A DNA stretch of 64,000 nt from Bradyrhizobium ivorense (GCF_900696085.1 NZ_CAADFC020000023.1:125884-189883); one strand, 5' to 3'; shown: positions 35,464-44,111, counted from the first letter of the stretch. The notes: generated by a model not told the origin, from the letters alone. Numbers and translations are program-made.

Positions 35464-35499
35464 GCGCGGGCCTGCGGAAAACAGTGAAATCTCGGATTC

Positions 35500-35550
35500 T
35501 ACCCGGATATCCCGAATTGGTATCCCAGACAATCCCATTTCGGGATACCA
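35500..35550. promoter_or_regulatory. Candidate operator of the GntR-type regulator
   Basis: A perfect nine-base inverted repeat TGGTATCCC (35518-35526) and GGGATACCA (35542-35550), spacer 15, with an extra palindrome GGATATCC just before it (35505-35512). The GGATAYC core occurs three times within about 50 bases, all 40 to 90 bases upstream of the regulator ATG. Confidence 0.6.
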
Positions 35551-35638
35551 GGGATGGCCGTTCGCGGTAACCGGCGGCGTGGAACGGGCCGGCGAGGACA
35601 CCATTTTCCCGGAGCGGAGACAGGAGGAGGGACACGCG

Positions 35639-36043
35639 ATGCAGATCGACGGGCAGTGCCACTGCGGCGCCGTGACCTATCAGGCCGAGATCGATCCCGA
35701 ACGCGTATCGATCTGCCATTGCACGGACTGCCAGACCCTGACCGGCTCGCCCTATCGGGTCACGGTGATCTGCGCCGGCGAGCAGGTCCGGCTGACCGGA
35801 CGGGCGCCAAAGGTCTACGGCAAGCGCGGCGACAACGGCCAAATCCGCTTCCAGCATTTTTGCGGCGAGTGCGGCTCACCGCTGTTCACCAGCGGCGAGG
35901 TCGGCGGGCCCGACGATTGGGGCATCCGCTGGGGCAGCATCCGCCAGCGCGAGCAGCTATCCCCGAAGCGGCAAATCTGGTGCCGCTCGGCCGCGCCGTG
36001 GATCAACGATCTCGCGGGGGTGCCGGGGCGCCCGGCCGATTGA
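35639..36043 (+). CDS. GFA-family (CENP-V/GFA domain) zinc protein
   Basis: A 134-residue protein of the glutathione-dependent formaldehyde-activating-like family. The zinc ligands are visible: GQCHCGAVTY, SICHCTDCQTLTGSP and HFCGECGSPLF. The fold coordinates two zinc ions; activity with glutathione adducts has been doubted for many members, so the reaction is left open. ATG 35639 has a very strong AGGAGGAGG ribosome site. It is divergent from the GntR/MFS operon and shares its operator region, suggesting a common response to a reactive compound, which is inference. Confidence 0.88.
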   Translation: MQIDGQCHCGAVTYQAEIDPERVSICHCTDCQTLTGSPYRVTVICAGEQVRLTGRAPKVYGKRGDNGQIRFQHFCGECGSPLFTSGEVGGPDDWGIRWGSIRQREQLSPKRQIWCRSAAPWINDLAGVPGRPAD

Positions 36044-36098
36044 GCCGGCCACCTTGCGCGGCGGGGGCGGGCGAGGCTAAAGAGGCGCGACAAGGCAG

Positions 36099-36173
36099 GG
36101 GCGGTTAGCTCAGCGGTAGAGCACTGGTTTTACACACCATTGGTCGGGAGTTCGATCCTCTCACCGCCCACCA
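36099..36173 (+). tRNA. tRNA-Val (anticodon UAC)
   Basis: 75 bases with acceptor stem GGGCGGT/ACCGCCC, D arm GCTCAGCGGTAGAGC, anticodon loop TTTACAC (TAC), T arm GGGAGTTCGATCCTC, and encoded CCA. The anticodon stem has an apparent C-U mismatch at its base (27-43). Confidence 0.94.
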
Positions 36174-36358
36174 GCCTTCGCCCTGCGGGCTACGGCTCGG
36201 CAGGCCAGCCTTCGCCGGAACAATTGCCACTTGCTCTATCGCGGGCGAGGGTTGTCGCAGCGAAGCTCGAAGAGCGTAGGCGGACTTTCTCCTTGTCCGA
36301 CTCTCGTCATTGTTTTCGCGCAGATGATATGATCGTTGCACAACCGGGAACTTGATCC

Positions 36359-36673
36359 ATGCGCATCATCGCCGTCGCCTTCCTTTTGTCCCTGATCGCC
36401 GGACCTGTCTTGGCGCAGGACCACATCCAGCAGTATCGCGAAGAGGAAAAGGAGAAGACGCAGGCGCAGAAGGCCGAAGAGCAGCGCGCCCAGCGCGCCT
36501 ACCAGCGTTCGCTCGGAAATGTGCCGGACCAGAAGCAGGCCGATCCATGGGGCATTGCGCGCACCGACAGCGCGGCAAAAAATCCGCCCAAGGCCGAGGC
36601 CAGGTCGGAGGCCAAGTCCGCGGCGAAGACGGCCGCGCCGAAGCACGCAAAGCCCGCCAACGCCGCCAATTGA
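36359..36673 (+). CDS. Small secreted charged hypothetical protein
   Basis: A 104-residue protein with a clear signal peptide (MRIIAVAFLLSLIAGPVLAQ, cleavage after LAQ or ALA-type site). The mature part is highly charged and helical: YREEEKEKTQAQKAEEQRAQ, then RAYQRSLGNVPDQKQADPWG and an Ala/Lys tail (AEARSEAKSAAKTAAPKHAK). The NVPDxKxxDPWG segment looks like the only conserved motif. I do not know a function. It lies 22 bases before the YciI-like gene and may be co-transcribed. Confidence 0.75.
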   Translation: MRIIAVAFLLSLIAGPVLAQDHIQQYREEEKEKTQAQKAEEQRAQRAYQRSLGNVPDQKQADPWGIARTDSAAKNPPKAEARSEAKSAAKTAAPKHAKPANAAN

Positions 36674-36695
36674 CCTCGCGCTCCGGGCCAGCTCG

Positions 36696-37001
36696 ATGAA
36701 GTACTACGTCTGCAGGTTGACCGGTCCGCGTCCGACCTTTCCGCAGGACATCACGCCGCAGGAAGCCGCGATCATGCAGGCGCATGTCGCCTATTGCGGC
36801 GAGCTGCTGCGCGCCGGCAAGGCGCTGGTGTTCGGCCCCGTGGCCGATCCCGCCGGCCTCTGGGGCCTTGGCGTGCTGCAACTGCCCGACGATGCCGATC
36901 CGCAGGACATCGTCGCCAACGATCCCGTCACCAAGGCCAATGCCGGGTTCACCTACCAGGTGATGCCGATGCTGCGCGCCGCGACCAAAGAGACCTGCTG
37001 A
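36696..37001 (+). CDS. YciI-family protein
   Basis: A 101-residue ferredoxin-like fold protein of the YCII family, with KYYVCRLTGPRPTFPQDITP, MQAHVAYCGELLRAGKALVF and GPVADPAGLWGLGVL. The His in the MQAHVAY helix and the Asp of the VADP turn are the pair usually proposed as active site. Members act as small hydrolases or dehydrochlorinase-like proteins; the substrate here is not known. Its TGA overlaps the methyltransferase ATG by one base, so the two are translationally coupled. Confidence 0.87.
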   Translation: MKYYVCRLTGPRPTFPQDITPQEAAIMQAHVAYCGELLRAGKALVFGPVADPAGLWGLGVLQLPDDADPQDIVANDPVTKANAGFTYQVMPMLRAATKETC

Positions 37002-37858
37002 TGGATACGTCCCAGGGCCACGAGCACAACGCCGACCAGATCGCCTATTGGAACGGCCCCGGCGGCGAGCGCTGGGCGAAGCGGCAGGCCGCGCAGGACA
37101 TCGTGCTCAAGCCGGTGCTCGATCTCCTGGTCGACCGCGCAGCGCCGCAAGCCGGCGAGCGCGTCGTCGATGTCGGCTGCGGCAGCGGGGCCTCGAGCTT
37201 TGCGCTCGCGGCGAAGGTCGCGCCAGACGGCCGGGTGTTCGGCGTCGACGTCTCCGAGCCGATGCTGACGCGGGCGCGGCAGAGCGTGCCGTCCGGATTG
37301 CCGGTCGAATTCGCGCTCGCCGATGCCACCGTGTATCCGTTCGCGCCGGAAAGTTTTGACCTGCTGGCCTCGCGCTTCGGCGTGATGTTCTTCGCCGATC
37401 CGGTGTTGTCGTTCGCCAATCTGCACAAGGCGATGCGAAAGAGCGGGCGGCTCGCCTTCGTCTGCTGGCAGGAGCCGCGCGAAAATCCGTTCTTCATGGC
37501 GCCGCTGCAGGCGGTCTATCAGCATGTGCCGAAAATGCCGCCGGTCGGCCCCGAGGATCCTGGTCCGTTCGCCTTCGCCTCAGAAGCGCGGGTGACGCGG
37601 ATCCTGAGCGAAGCCGGATTCTCGCGCATCGCCATGGAGCCGTGCCGGGTCGAGCTCGATATCGCGACCGGGCGCGGCATCGATGCGGCGGTGCAGAGCG
37701 CGCTCGAGATCGGTCCAGCCAGCCGTGCGCTGGACGGGCACCCCGACGACGTCCGCGCCGCCGCCACCGCATCGATACGCGAGGCGCTGACGCCGTTTGC
37801 GAAGGGTGACGCCGTGCTGCTGCCGGGCGCGATCTGGATCGTGACCGCGCGGGCGTGA
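37001..37858 (+). CDS. Class I SAM-dependent methyltransferase
   Basis: A 285-residue methyltransferase of the Methyltransf_11/25 type. Motif I VVDVGCGSGASSFALA binds SAM; motif II is GRVFGVDVSEPMLTRA; the LPVEFALADATVYPF strand and the FDLLASRFGVMFFADP segment complete the Rossmann core. RLAFVCWQEPRENPFFMAPL resembles post-motif regions of small-molecule methyltransferases. ATG directly overlaps the YciI-gene stop (TGATG). The acceptor is unknown; the coupling with a YciI protein suggests a shared small-molecule substrate, which is inference. Confidence 0.9.
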   Translation: MDTSQGHEHNADQIAYWNGPGGERWAKRQAAQDIVLKPVLDLLVDRAAPQAGERVVDVGCGSGASSFALAAKVAPDGRVFGVDVSEPMLTRARQSVPSGLPVEFALADATVYPFAPESFDLLASRFGVMFFADPVLSFANLHKAMRKSGRLAFVCWQEPRENPFFMAPLQAVYQHVPKMPPVGPEDPGPFAFASEARVTRILSEAGFSRIAMEPCRVELDIATGRGIDAAVQSALEIGPASRALDGHPDDVRAAATASIREALTPFAKGDAVLLPGAIWIVTARA

Positions 37859-37867
37859 CGCCGCGCC

Positions 37868-39100
37868 TCAGCCGCCCTGCCTGAGCCGCGCCAGCACTTT
37901 CAATCCGCCATAGCCGTCGGCGGGCAAGAGGCCCGCCTTGGTCTGAAAGTCCTTGATCGCCTTCATGGTGTCGTTGCCGACGCGGCCGTCGGTGCCGCCG
38001 GTGTCGAAGCCGGCCTTGGTGAGACGCGTCTGCATCTCCTGCACTTCGGCGAGCGTCAGCGCGCGTTCCGAGCCGGGGAACGGCTGGATGAAGGGCGGTG
38101 CGCCGAGGCAGCGATCGCCGAGATGGCAGATCGCCAGCGCATAGTTCATCGACGGGTTGTAGCTCTTCACCGAATAGAAGTTCGGCCCGAGCAGGAAGGC
38201 GGGGCCGCCCGCCACGGGAATCCAGAGCTGCGCCGAGGCATTTGGCTGCGGGAACGGCTGGCCGTCGGCCCTGACGACGCCGGCGCTCGCCCAGGCCGCA
38301 TAGCTGCGGCTGCCGCTGCCGCCACCGGAGGCGCGCACCTCGTAGCCCCAGTGCTCGCCGCGATGCCACTTGCCGCGGTTGATCAGGTACTTTGCGGTCG
38401 AGCCCAGCGCGTCGTCGGGCCGGCCGAACGGCGATACCTTGCCGTCGCCGTCATAGTCGAAGCCGACATTGAGCCAGACCTCCGGCATCCATTGCGAATG
38501 GCCCATCGCGCCGGCCCAGGAGCCGTTCATCTCGTCGGGCGTGCTCCAGCCGCGCTGCACGATCTTCATCGCGTTGATCAGCTCGGTCTCCCAATAGGCC
38601 TTGCGCCGCGGCTCGTTCCAGGCGAGCGCGGCGAGCGAGGGAAACACCGGCGTCATGTGGTTCTGCTGCACCAAGGGATCGCCATAGGCGGACTCAACGC
38701 CCCACAGCGCGAGCAGCGTGCCGCGCTCGACGCCGAAGTCGCGCTCGATCCGCGCGAACAGCGCCTCGTTCTTCTTCAGCGCCTCGCGGCCATGGATCAC
38801 GCGCCAGTCGGAGACGCGGCGGTTGATGTACTGCCAGATCTGCTCGTGGAATTCCGGCTGGTTGCGCATCTGCCGGAACACGCTCATGTCGGGCTCGACC
38901 CGTCCCATGCAGCGATTCCAGGTCGCGTCCGAGATGCCCTTCGCGGCCGCGCGGGCGCGAAAATTCTCGCGCCATTGATCGAAGCCGGGCGGCGTGGCCG
39001 CCAGCGCCCCAAACGGATCGGCCAGCATGGCGCCGGCCGCAAGGCCCGCCTTCAGCACGGCGCGGCGGGTGGGGGACTTTGGAGAATCAGGCTGTTTCAT
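37868..39100 (-). CDS. Membrane-bound lytic murein transglycosylase (MltB-like) with peptidoglycan-binding domain
   Basis: A 410-residue exported enzyme that cleaves glycan strands of peptidoglycan to 1,6-anhydro ends. The N-terminus has a Tat-like signal (TRRAVLKAGLAAGAML). The SLT_2/MltB domain spans about 40-330: FDQWRENFRARAAAKGISDA, the catalytic Glu in ALWGVESAYGDP, GSWAGAMGHSQWMPE and GFDYDGDGKVSPF. The C-terminal PG_binding_1 domain has LTLAEVQEMQTRLTKAGFDT and GTDGRVGNDTMKAIKDFQ. It is convergent with the methyltransferase gene, only nine bases away. Confidence 0.93.
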   Translation of the reverse strand: MKQPDSPKSPTRRAVLKAGLAAGAMLADPFGALAATPPGFDQWRENFRARAAAKGISDATWNRCMGRVEPDMSVFRQMRNQPEFHEQIWQYINRRVSDWRVIHGREALKKNEALFARIERDFGVERGTLLALWGVESAYGDPLVQQNHMTPVFPSLAALAWNEPRRKAYWETELINAMKIVQRGWSTPDEMNGSWAGAMGHSQWMPEVWLNVGFDYDGDGKVSPFGRPDDALGSTAKYLINRGKWHRGEHWGYEVRASGGGSGSRSYAAWASAGVVRADGQPFPQPNASAQLWIPVAGGPAFLLGPNFYSVKSYNPSMNYALAICHLGDRCLGAPPFIQPFPGSERALTLAEVQEMQTRLTKAGFDTGGTDGRVGNDTMKAIKDFQTKAGLLPADGYGGLKVLARLRQGG

Positions 39101-39163
39101 ATGGCCAGCTTAATGGCGCCGATGGGGTGAGCCAAAAGCCACGACGCCGCAGAATCACTATTT

Positions 39164-39212
39164 GAGCATGACCTTGTCGGAAAACCGGTACCGGCTTTTC
39201 CGGGTCATGCTC
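39164..39212. repeat. GAGCATGA-family palindromic repeat
   Basis: Ten-base perfect arms GAGCATGACC and GGTCATGCTC enclose GGAAAACCGGTACCGGCTTT. It ends four bases before the marR stop codon (39217). See the family finding. Confidence 0.8.
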
Positions 39213-39216
39213 TAGT

Positions 39217-39798
39217 CTAGCTATCCTGCAAATCTGTGGCGATTTTTGACAGCCATTGCCGGACCACGCGCTCGCTTTTGGCATCCAGGCTGGCCGCCAG
39301 CCGCCGCTCCTGGGCCTTGGCGATCTGCCGGCATTTTTCCAAGAGCGTGGTTCCATGGCTGGTCAGCGTCCACTGCAGCACCCGGCCGTGGACCGGGTGC
39401 GGCGTCTTGCGGATCGCGCCGTCGCGCTCGAGGTTCTTGATGATCACGCTGACGGTCTGCGGCGTCAGGATCGCAACCCGCGCCAGATCAGCGCCTGACA
39501 GCCCCGGATAGGCCTTCAGCATGGTCAGCACCACGAATTGCGGCGAGGTAACGCCGAGGCGCGCCAGCGCGCGCTCCATCGACAGCCGCGAGGCGCCATG
39601 CGCCTGGCGCAGCAGATAGGCGAGGTAGCCCTGTTCGCCGCGCTTGCCCTCGCCGGGCGGCGGCACGGAGACGGCGAGCATGGTTTCCGCGCTCGGTGCC
39701 GGTGCCGCTGCGGCCTTGCCGGCCGCTTTCCCTCGTTTGCGCATTGCCGCCATGCCGCCCGCTGCTGCCCTTGCCGATGCCTGCGTCTTGCCCATCAT
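39217..39798 (-). CDS. MarR-family transcriptional regulator
   Basis: A 193-residue protein (192 if the adjacent ATG at 39795 is used). After a low-complexity basic N-terminus (KTQASARAAAGG, KRGKAAGKAAAAPAPS) the winged-helix MarR core starts at YLAYLLRQAHGASRLSMERA. Recognition helix: GLSGADLARVAILTPQTVSV; wing: NLERDGAIRKTPHPVHGRVL. The start codon touches the first box of a two-box operator, indicating autoregulation. It is divergent from the AhpD-like gene 50 bases away, the usual layout for MarR-type sensors of oxidants or phenolic compounds. Confidence 0.92.
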   Translation of the reverse strand: MMGKTQASARAAAGGMAAMRKRGKAAGKAAAAPAPSAETMLAVSVPPPGEGKRGEQGYLAYLLRQAHGASRLSMERALARLGVTSPQFVVLTMLKAYPGLSGADLARVAILTPQTVSVIIKNLERDGAIRKTPHPVHGRVLQWTLTSHGTTLLEKCRQIAKAQERRLAASLDAKSERVVRQWLSKIATDLQDS

Positions 39799-39831
39799 AT
39801 CAGTGCTCTGATAATATCTCAGAACACTGAT
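39799..39831. promoter_or_regulatory. Two-box MarR operator in the marR/AhpD divergent region
   Basis: Box 1 ATCAGTGCTCTGAT (39799-39812) is a perfect ATCAG/CTGAT palindrome. Box 2 (39818-39831), read on the minus strand, is ATCAGTGTTCTGAG. The two boxes are oriented head to head in a 50-bp region between the two start codons, so one protein could control both genes. Confidence 0.72.
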
Positions 39832-39848
39832 AACATGAGGCCGCCCCG

Positions 39849-40328
39849 ATGTCACATGCGCGCAAGGAATACATCGATTTCGAGAAGCTCGCCCCCGACG
39901 TGTTCGCCGCGGTGCGTGCGCTCGGACAGTTCGCGGCCAAGGCCGGCCTCGACAAGCAGCTGCTCGAACTGGTCAAGCTGCGCGCCTCGCAGATCAACGG
40001 CTGCGCGTTCTGCGTGCAGTATCACATCCTGCAGGGCGAGAGCCTCGGCGTGCCCACCGACAAGCTGAACCTCGTCGTGGTGTGGCGCGAGGCGCCGCAA
40101 TTCTCGGCCCGCGAGCGCGCGGCGCTGGCCTGGACCGAGGCGCTGACGACGCTGCCGAACGGCGTCAGCGACGAGATTTATGCGGAGGTCTCTGCGCAAT
40201 TCTCCGAGCAGGAGCTGACCTATCTCACCTCGGCGATCGCCTCGATCAACGTCTGGAACCGGTTCGGCGCCGCCTATCGCTGGACGCCGCCGCCGCGCCG
40301 GCAGCAGGCGGACGCAGCCGCGTCGTAA
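39849..40328 (+). CDS. Carboxymuconolactone decarboxylase family (AhpD-like) protein
   Basis: A 159-residue AhpD-like alkylhydroperoxidase-domain protein. The redox pair and proton relay are seen in KLRASQINGCAFCVQYHILQ (CxxC plus His). WREAPQFSARERAALAWTEA and the C-terminal INVWNRFGAAYRW segment match the family of about 150 residues. It probably reduces a peroxide or acts as a disulfide-dependent detoxifier. The divergent MarR regulator with a two-box operator suggests induction by oxidants or organic hydroperoxides. The cupin gene follows after 49 bases on the same strand. Confidence 0.91.
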   Translation: MSHARKEYIDFEKLAPDVFAAVRALGQFAAKAGLDKQLLELVKLRASQINGCAFCVQYHILQGESLGVPTDKLNLVVVWREAPQFSARERAALAWTEALTTLPNGVSDEIYAEVSAQFSEQELTYLTSAIASINVWNRFGAAYRWTPPPRRQQADAAAS

Positions 40329-40377
40329 GGTCGGCGCGCGAAATGGATTGAACAACGGGAAACAGGGAGAACCACCA

Positions 40378-40884
40378 ATGACCTCGATGGCAGCGACAAT
40401 GACGGCTCCTTTCGCACAGCCGCCGCGCTCGGTGGCGCTGGCCGTGATCGCGGGCCTCGCCTGCGCGTTTGCGATCGGCAAGGCGGTGCCGGTCTCGATG
40501 GACACCATCTCCTCGGCGATCGCGCCGCTGTGCGCGAGCGCGAATGCGGCGTCGCCGCTCGACAAGGTCGAGGTCATCACCTCGCACGCGCTGCCCAACG
40601 TGGCGGGCAAGCGCGTCACGGTGGTGCGCGTTTTCTATGGGCCCGGCGGCTTTACCCCGCCGCATCGCCATTCCGGTTCGGTGACTGCCTACATCACCAA
40701 GGGCGAGATCCGCTCCCAGCTCGGCGGCGGGCCGGTCGAGACCTTCAAGGTCGGCCAGTCCTTCTTCGAACCGCCGGGCTCGACCCACGTGATCTCCGCC
40801 AATGCGAGCGCCACGGAGCCGGCGGAGCTGATCGCCGTGTTTGTGGCCGACGAGGGCGCGCAGCTGACGACGATGCTCGAATGA
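40378..40884 (+). CDS. Exported cupin-domain protein
   Basis: A 168-residue protein. The N-terminus has a signal anchor (SVALAVIAGLACAFAIGKAV). The single cupin barrel (residues 60-165) keeps the metal-binding motif 1 as TPPHRHSGSVTAYITKGEI and motif 2 as FFEPPGSTHVISANAS. It resembles the small cupins often found beside AhpD-like proteins. ATG 40378 has CAGGGAGAA as ribosome site. Likely co-transcribed with the AhpD-like gene and under the same MarR regulator; a role in oxidant or quinone handling is inference. Confidence 0.86.
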   Translation: MTSMAATMTAPFAQPPRSVALAVIAGLACAFAIGKAVPVSMDTISSAIAPLCASANAASPLDKVEVITSHALPNVAGKRVTVVRVFYGPGGFTPPHRHSGSVTAYITKGEIRSQLGGGPVETFKVGQSFFEPPGSTHVISANASATEPAELIAVFVADEGAQLTTMLE

Positions 40885-40902
40885 TCTGTTCGTGATCGGG
40901 GG

Positions 40903-41328
40903 CTAAATACCTGCGCGCGCCAGCGGGTCGACGCCGAACCGGTTGTCGCCCCGCGATCCCGGCAGCACGCCCAGCGTCGCGACGATCGCGAGATAGAGCA
41001 CCCAGTACTTGACGTGCAGCGCGCTGGCGAGGTGAGGAACGCCGAGGATCGTCAGCGCCCACCAGCCGGAGACGTTGAGGTCATGCAGCCGCTTCACCAG
41101 AATGGCGACGATCGGCCACAATGAGGCGATCAGCAGGAGGTGGAGGACGGAGATGTCGTGACCCGGCGGCGGCCGGGTGTCGTAGTAGCGCGGCGCGGAG
41201 TCGAACTTGAGCCCGATACGCACGACCAGCATGTCGACCAGAATGAGACCGAACAGCCCGAGGCCGAACTCCTGGCGGCTGATGCGACCTTTTGGCGAGA
41301 GGAAGTACCAGGTGAAGGTTGAGAGCAT
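40903..41328 (-). CDS. DUF805 family membrane protein
   Basis: A 141-residue inner-membrane protein. MLSTFTWYFLSPKGRISRQE is the DUF805 start (a W/F-rich helix followed by GRISRxEF), and LVKRLHDLNVSGWWALTI is the family's central motif. About four transmembrane segments. Function unknown. The ATG at 41328 begins the family consensus; the 69-codon upstream extension is discarded. It is convergent with the cupin gene and divergent from the aldolase gene. Confidence 0.87.
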   Translation of the reverse strand: MLSTFTWYFLSPKGRISRQEFGLGLFGLILVDMLVVRIGLKFDSAPRYYDTRPPPGHDISVLHLLLIASLWPIVAILVKRLHDLNVSGWWALTILGVPHLASALHVKYWVLYLAIVATLGVLPGSRGDNRFGVDPLARAGI

Positions 41329-41612
41329 GCAGTTGGTTCCGCCCGAGCTGGCATCTGCGATACACCAGCGTCTATTAACGGGGATGGAATCGGTTCCGCA
41401 ATCAACTACCTTGCCGGCGTCCTTGCCGTGACATTCCGCCGCGACGGATTGCCGCCATGACGCGCGGGAGGCGCCCACAGGGCGCGGTGCGGCGAGAAGC
41501 GGCTGGTACACCGAGATTGATCGAAACTGGATCACCTCGAACCGGGTCGACCGCGCTATGAGTTTTGTTCAGAAGCCCACCGACGCATGCGCCGCTGCAG
41601 AGGAATAGACCG

Positions 41613-42503
41613 ATGACCAATCTGAAGGGACTATCCGCATTTCCCATCACGCCGTCGGATCGCGATGGACGGGTCGACGTCGGCGCGCTCCGGGCGCTGG
41701 TCGAACCGTTGCTTGCCGCGAAAGTGGATTCGATCGGGCTGCTCGGAAGCACCGGCTCCTATCCGTATCTGTCTCGCGACGAGCGGCGGCGTGCGGTTCA
41801 GGCGACGGTTCGCCTGGCGGAAGGGACCACGCCGATATTGGTCGGCATCGGTTCGCTCCGCACCGACGACACCGTGAGGTTGGCCCAGGAGGCGCGCGAT
41901 GCTGGCGCGGCCGCGGGGCTGCTGGCGGCCGTCTCCTACACGCCGCTCACCGATGATGAGGTGTTCAATCATTTCCAGACGGTGGCGCGCGAAAGCGGGT
42001 TGCCGATTTGCATCTATGACAATCCAGGCACCACGCATTTTCGTTTCACGCCGGCGCTGATCGGTCGGTTGAGCCGCGTCGATGGCATCGTGGCGGTGAA
42101 GAGCCCTGCGCTCGATGCGGCTACCGTACCAGGCCATCTCGCGGAATTGCGCGCGGCCACAACGGCCGGCTTCTCGCTCGGCTACAGCGCCGACTGGAAT
42201 TGCACTGCAGCGCTGCTGGCCGGCTGCGACACCTGGTACAGCGTGCTCGCGGGAGTTTTCCCCGGGATCTGCCTCGAGATCGTTCGTGCCGCGACCAGCG
42301 GCAATGCCGCAGAGGCGCGACGGCTCGACGCGCGCCTGCAGCCGGTCTGGGAGCTGTTCAAGACGTTCTCGAGCATTCGCGTGGCCTACGCGATGGCCAA
42401 TCTCAGAGGCATCCACGCGCAGCCTCCACTCCCGGTCATGCCGCTGTCTGCCGAAGGCCAGCAGCGCGTGAAGGAGGTCCTGGCCGCAATGCAGCTCGAC
42501 TGA
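41613..42503 (+). CDS. Dihydrodipicolinate synthase family aldolase
   Basis: A 296-residue class I (Schiff-base) aldolase of the DapA/NanA/KDPG family. SAFPITPSDRDGRVDVGALR begins the barrel; LGSTGSYPYLSRDERRRAVQ replaces the usual GTTGE motif with GSTGS; ICIYDNPGTTHF holds the catalytic Tyr; IVAVKSPALD holds the Schiff-base Lys. The altered GTTGE-like motif argues against true dihydrodipicolinate synthase, so an acid-sugar or keto-acid aldolase is likelier. ATG 41613 follows AGAGGAATAGACCG. It is not in an operon. Confidence 0.88.
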   Translation: MTNLKGLSAFPITPSDRDGRVDVGALRALVEPLLAAKVDSIGLLGSTGSYPYLSRDERRRAVQATVRLAEGTTPILVGIGSLRTDDTVRLAQEARDAGAAAGLLAAVSYTPLTDDEVFNHFQTVARESGLPICIYDNPGTTHFRFTPALIGRLSRVDGIVAVKSPALDAATVPGHLAELRAATTAGFSLGYSADWNCTAALLAGCDTWYSVLAGVFPGICLEIVRAATSGNAAEARRLDARLQPVWELFKTFSSIRVAYAMANLRGIHAQPPLPVMPLSAEGQQRVKEVLAAMQLD

Positions 42504-42527
42504 CGGTGTGACAACAGCGCGGCCGCG

Positions 42528-44111
42528 CTAATTGCCGCCGCCTTCCTGGGTGTCGATGTTGCGCATGACGTCGTCGGGCAAAGCGTGCGCCACGGCGGCC
42601 GCTGCCGGCGGCTCCGGCCCGATCTCACGGCCGCGGCCGCGGATCAGCCGCTCATAGGCCGACACCAGTGTGATGTAGGGATTGACCCAGATCCAGCCGT
42701 CGCGGGTGAACACCTGCACGTCGAAATGCAGGTGCCGCGAGGTGCCGTTGGGATGGTCGAGATAATTCGAGACTACGCCGATCTTCTCGCCCTCGGCGAC
42801 GCGGCGGCCGTTGAGCAGGCCGTCGCCATCCATCACCGTCGGATTCATGTGCATGTAGCGGAAGCGGATGTGCTCGGTGCGGGTATTGACCTGCAGCGTC
42901 GCGGCCTGCTGCTGTTGTGAGCGGATCACGATGCTGTCGCGCACCGCGACCACCGCCTGCTGCCTGGGGTCGCAGCCATCCTTGCTGTCGACGGGACACG
43001 CGCCGGGGCGGACATCCTGGCCCTGATGGCCGTAGCCGCTGGCGCATTGCCCGACCTCAAAGCTGCGCGCCTCGCAGAAATTGTCCTGCCAGGGATATTC
43101 GTCGACCGGCGCACCGGCCTTGCGCTTGGCGAAGGATTGCGAATGCGCAAAGGCCGGCGCCTGCTCGAGCGGAAAGCGGATCTGCGAATAGACCGTGACG
43201 TCGGCATGCCCGCCCTGTTTGCGCGCGCCGCTGCCCGCGATGATGTCGCCGCTCGGGCGATAGGTGAAATCGGATGAGGCCGCTGCCGGCCGCTCCGCGA
43301 CGTCGGAGGTGATGTCGTTGCGCGGCCGCGACGGTTGTCCGCCGGTGACGCGCAGCGCCTTCAGAAAGCGTTCGGCGACGGGGTAGGCCTCGCGGCAGGC
43401 CAGCCGCTTCGGCCGCGGCACGCTGTCGAGGCATTGGATCGACACCACATAGGGAATGCCGAAACGGGTGAAGGCGTAGCGGACATAGCCTTCGCGGATG
43501 AAGCGGCGCAGGTCCGGAAACGTGCCGGCCAGCGCCTTGACCGGCTCGCCCTTGCCGGCGAGGCGGTCGGCAAGGTCGTAGACCAGCACCGAGCCCGAGA
43601 TCTGCACCTCGACCGGCTTTGCGAAGGTCCGTGGCGGCATGCCGTCGCCGGCGCCCGGCTCGAGCGAGAACACGGCATCGTAGCCGGAGCCGCCGGCATG
43701 GAAGACATCGGCCGGGCGGAAGTCGGCCTGATAGCGCGCCACCGACAGGCTCGCCGGCGCGCCGTCCTGCCGCGCTTCGAGATAGTTTGCGGTATCGAAC
43801 GGCAACAGCACGGGGATCGGGCTACGCGCGATCCCGGGGAAGATTTGCGATGTCACCGCATTGAGCTGCACCAAGGCGGGGAGCGAACGCGGATCGGAGG
43901 CGGGGACGCGGCGCTGGCTCGCGAAGGTGAAGCCCGGGGCTATGGCCGGGCGGGCGTTGATCTCCAGCCGCAGCTGGTCGAGCACGCCGCGCCATTCGAC
44001 CCGCATGGCCGAAATCGACGGCGTCCTGAATTCGTCGGCGGAAGCGCCGGGAAGAGGCAAGACAACGGTTGCCAGCCAGCAACTGACGAAGCTGACAACC
44101 TTCCTGTTCAC
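42528..44111 (-). CDS. Secreted M23 (LytM-type) metallopeptidase-domain protein
   Basis: A 527-residue exported protein with signal peptide MNRKVVSFVSCWLATVVLPL. The large N-terminal part (residues 30-330) is family-specific and unrecognised. The C-terminal M23 domain contains the CASGYGHQGQDVRPG zinc-ligand segment (H-x-G-x-D) and the HLHFDVQVF motif near residue 470. Both zinc motifs are retained, so endopeptidase activity on peptidoglycan is plausible. The C-terminal tail (AAAVAHALPDDVMRNIDTQE) is short. It is convergent with the aldolase gene, 24 bases apart. Confidence 0.88.
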   Translation of the reverse strand: MNRKVVSFVSCWLATVVLPLPGASADEFRTPSISAMRVEWRGVLDQLRLEINARPAIAPGFTFASQRRVPASDPRSLPALVQLNAVTSQIFPGIARSPIPVLLPFDTANYLEARQDGAPASLSVARYQADFRPADVFHAGGSGYDAVFSLEPGAGDGMPPRTFAKPVEVQISGSVLVYDLADRLAGKGEPVKALAGTFPDLRRFIREGYVRYAFTRFGIPYVVSIQCLDSVPRPKRLACREAYPVAERFLKALRVTGGQPSRPRNDITSDVAERPAAASSDFTYRPSGDIIAGSGARKQGGHADVTVYSQIRFPLEQAPAFAHSQSFAKRKAGAPVDEYPWQDNFCEARSFEVGQCASGYGHQGQDVRPGACPVDSKDGCDPRQQAVVAVRDSIVIRSQQQQAATLQVNTRTEHIRFRYMHMNPTVMDGDGLLNGRRVAEGEKIGVVSNYLDHPNGTSRHLHFDVQVFTRDGWIWVNPYITLVSAYERLIRGRGREIGPEPPAAAAVAHALPDDVMRNIDTQEGGGN

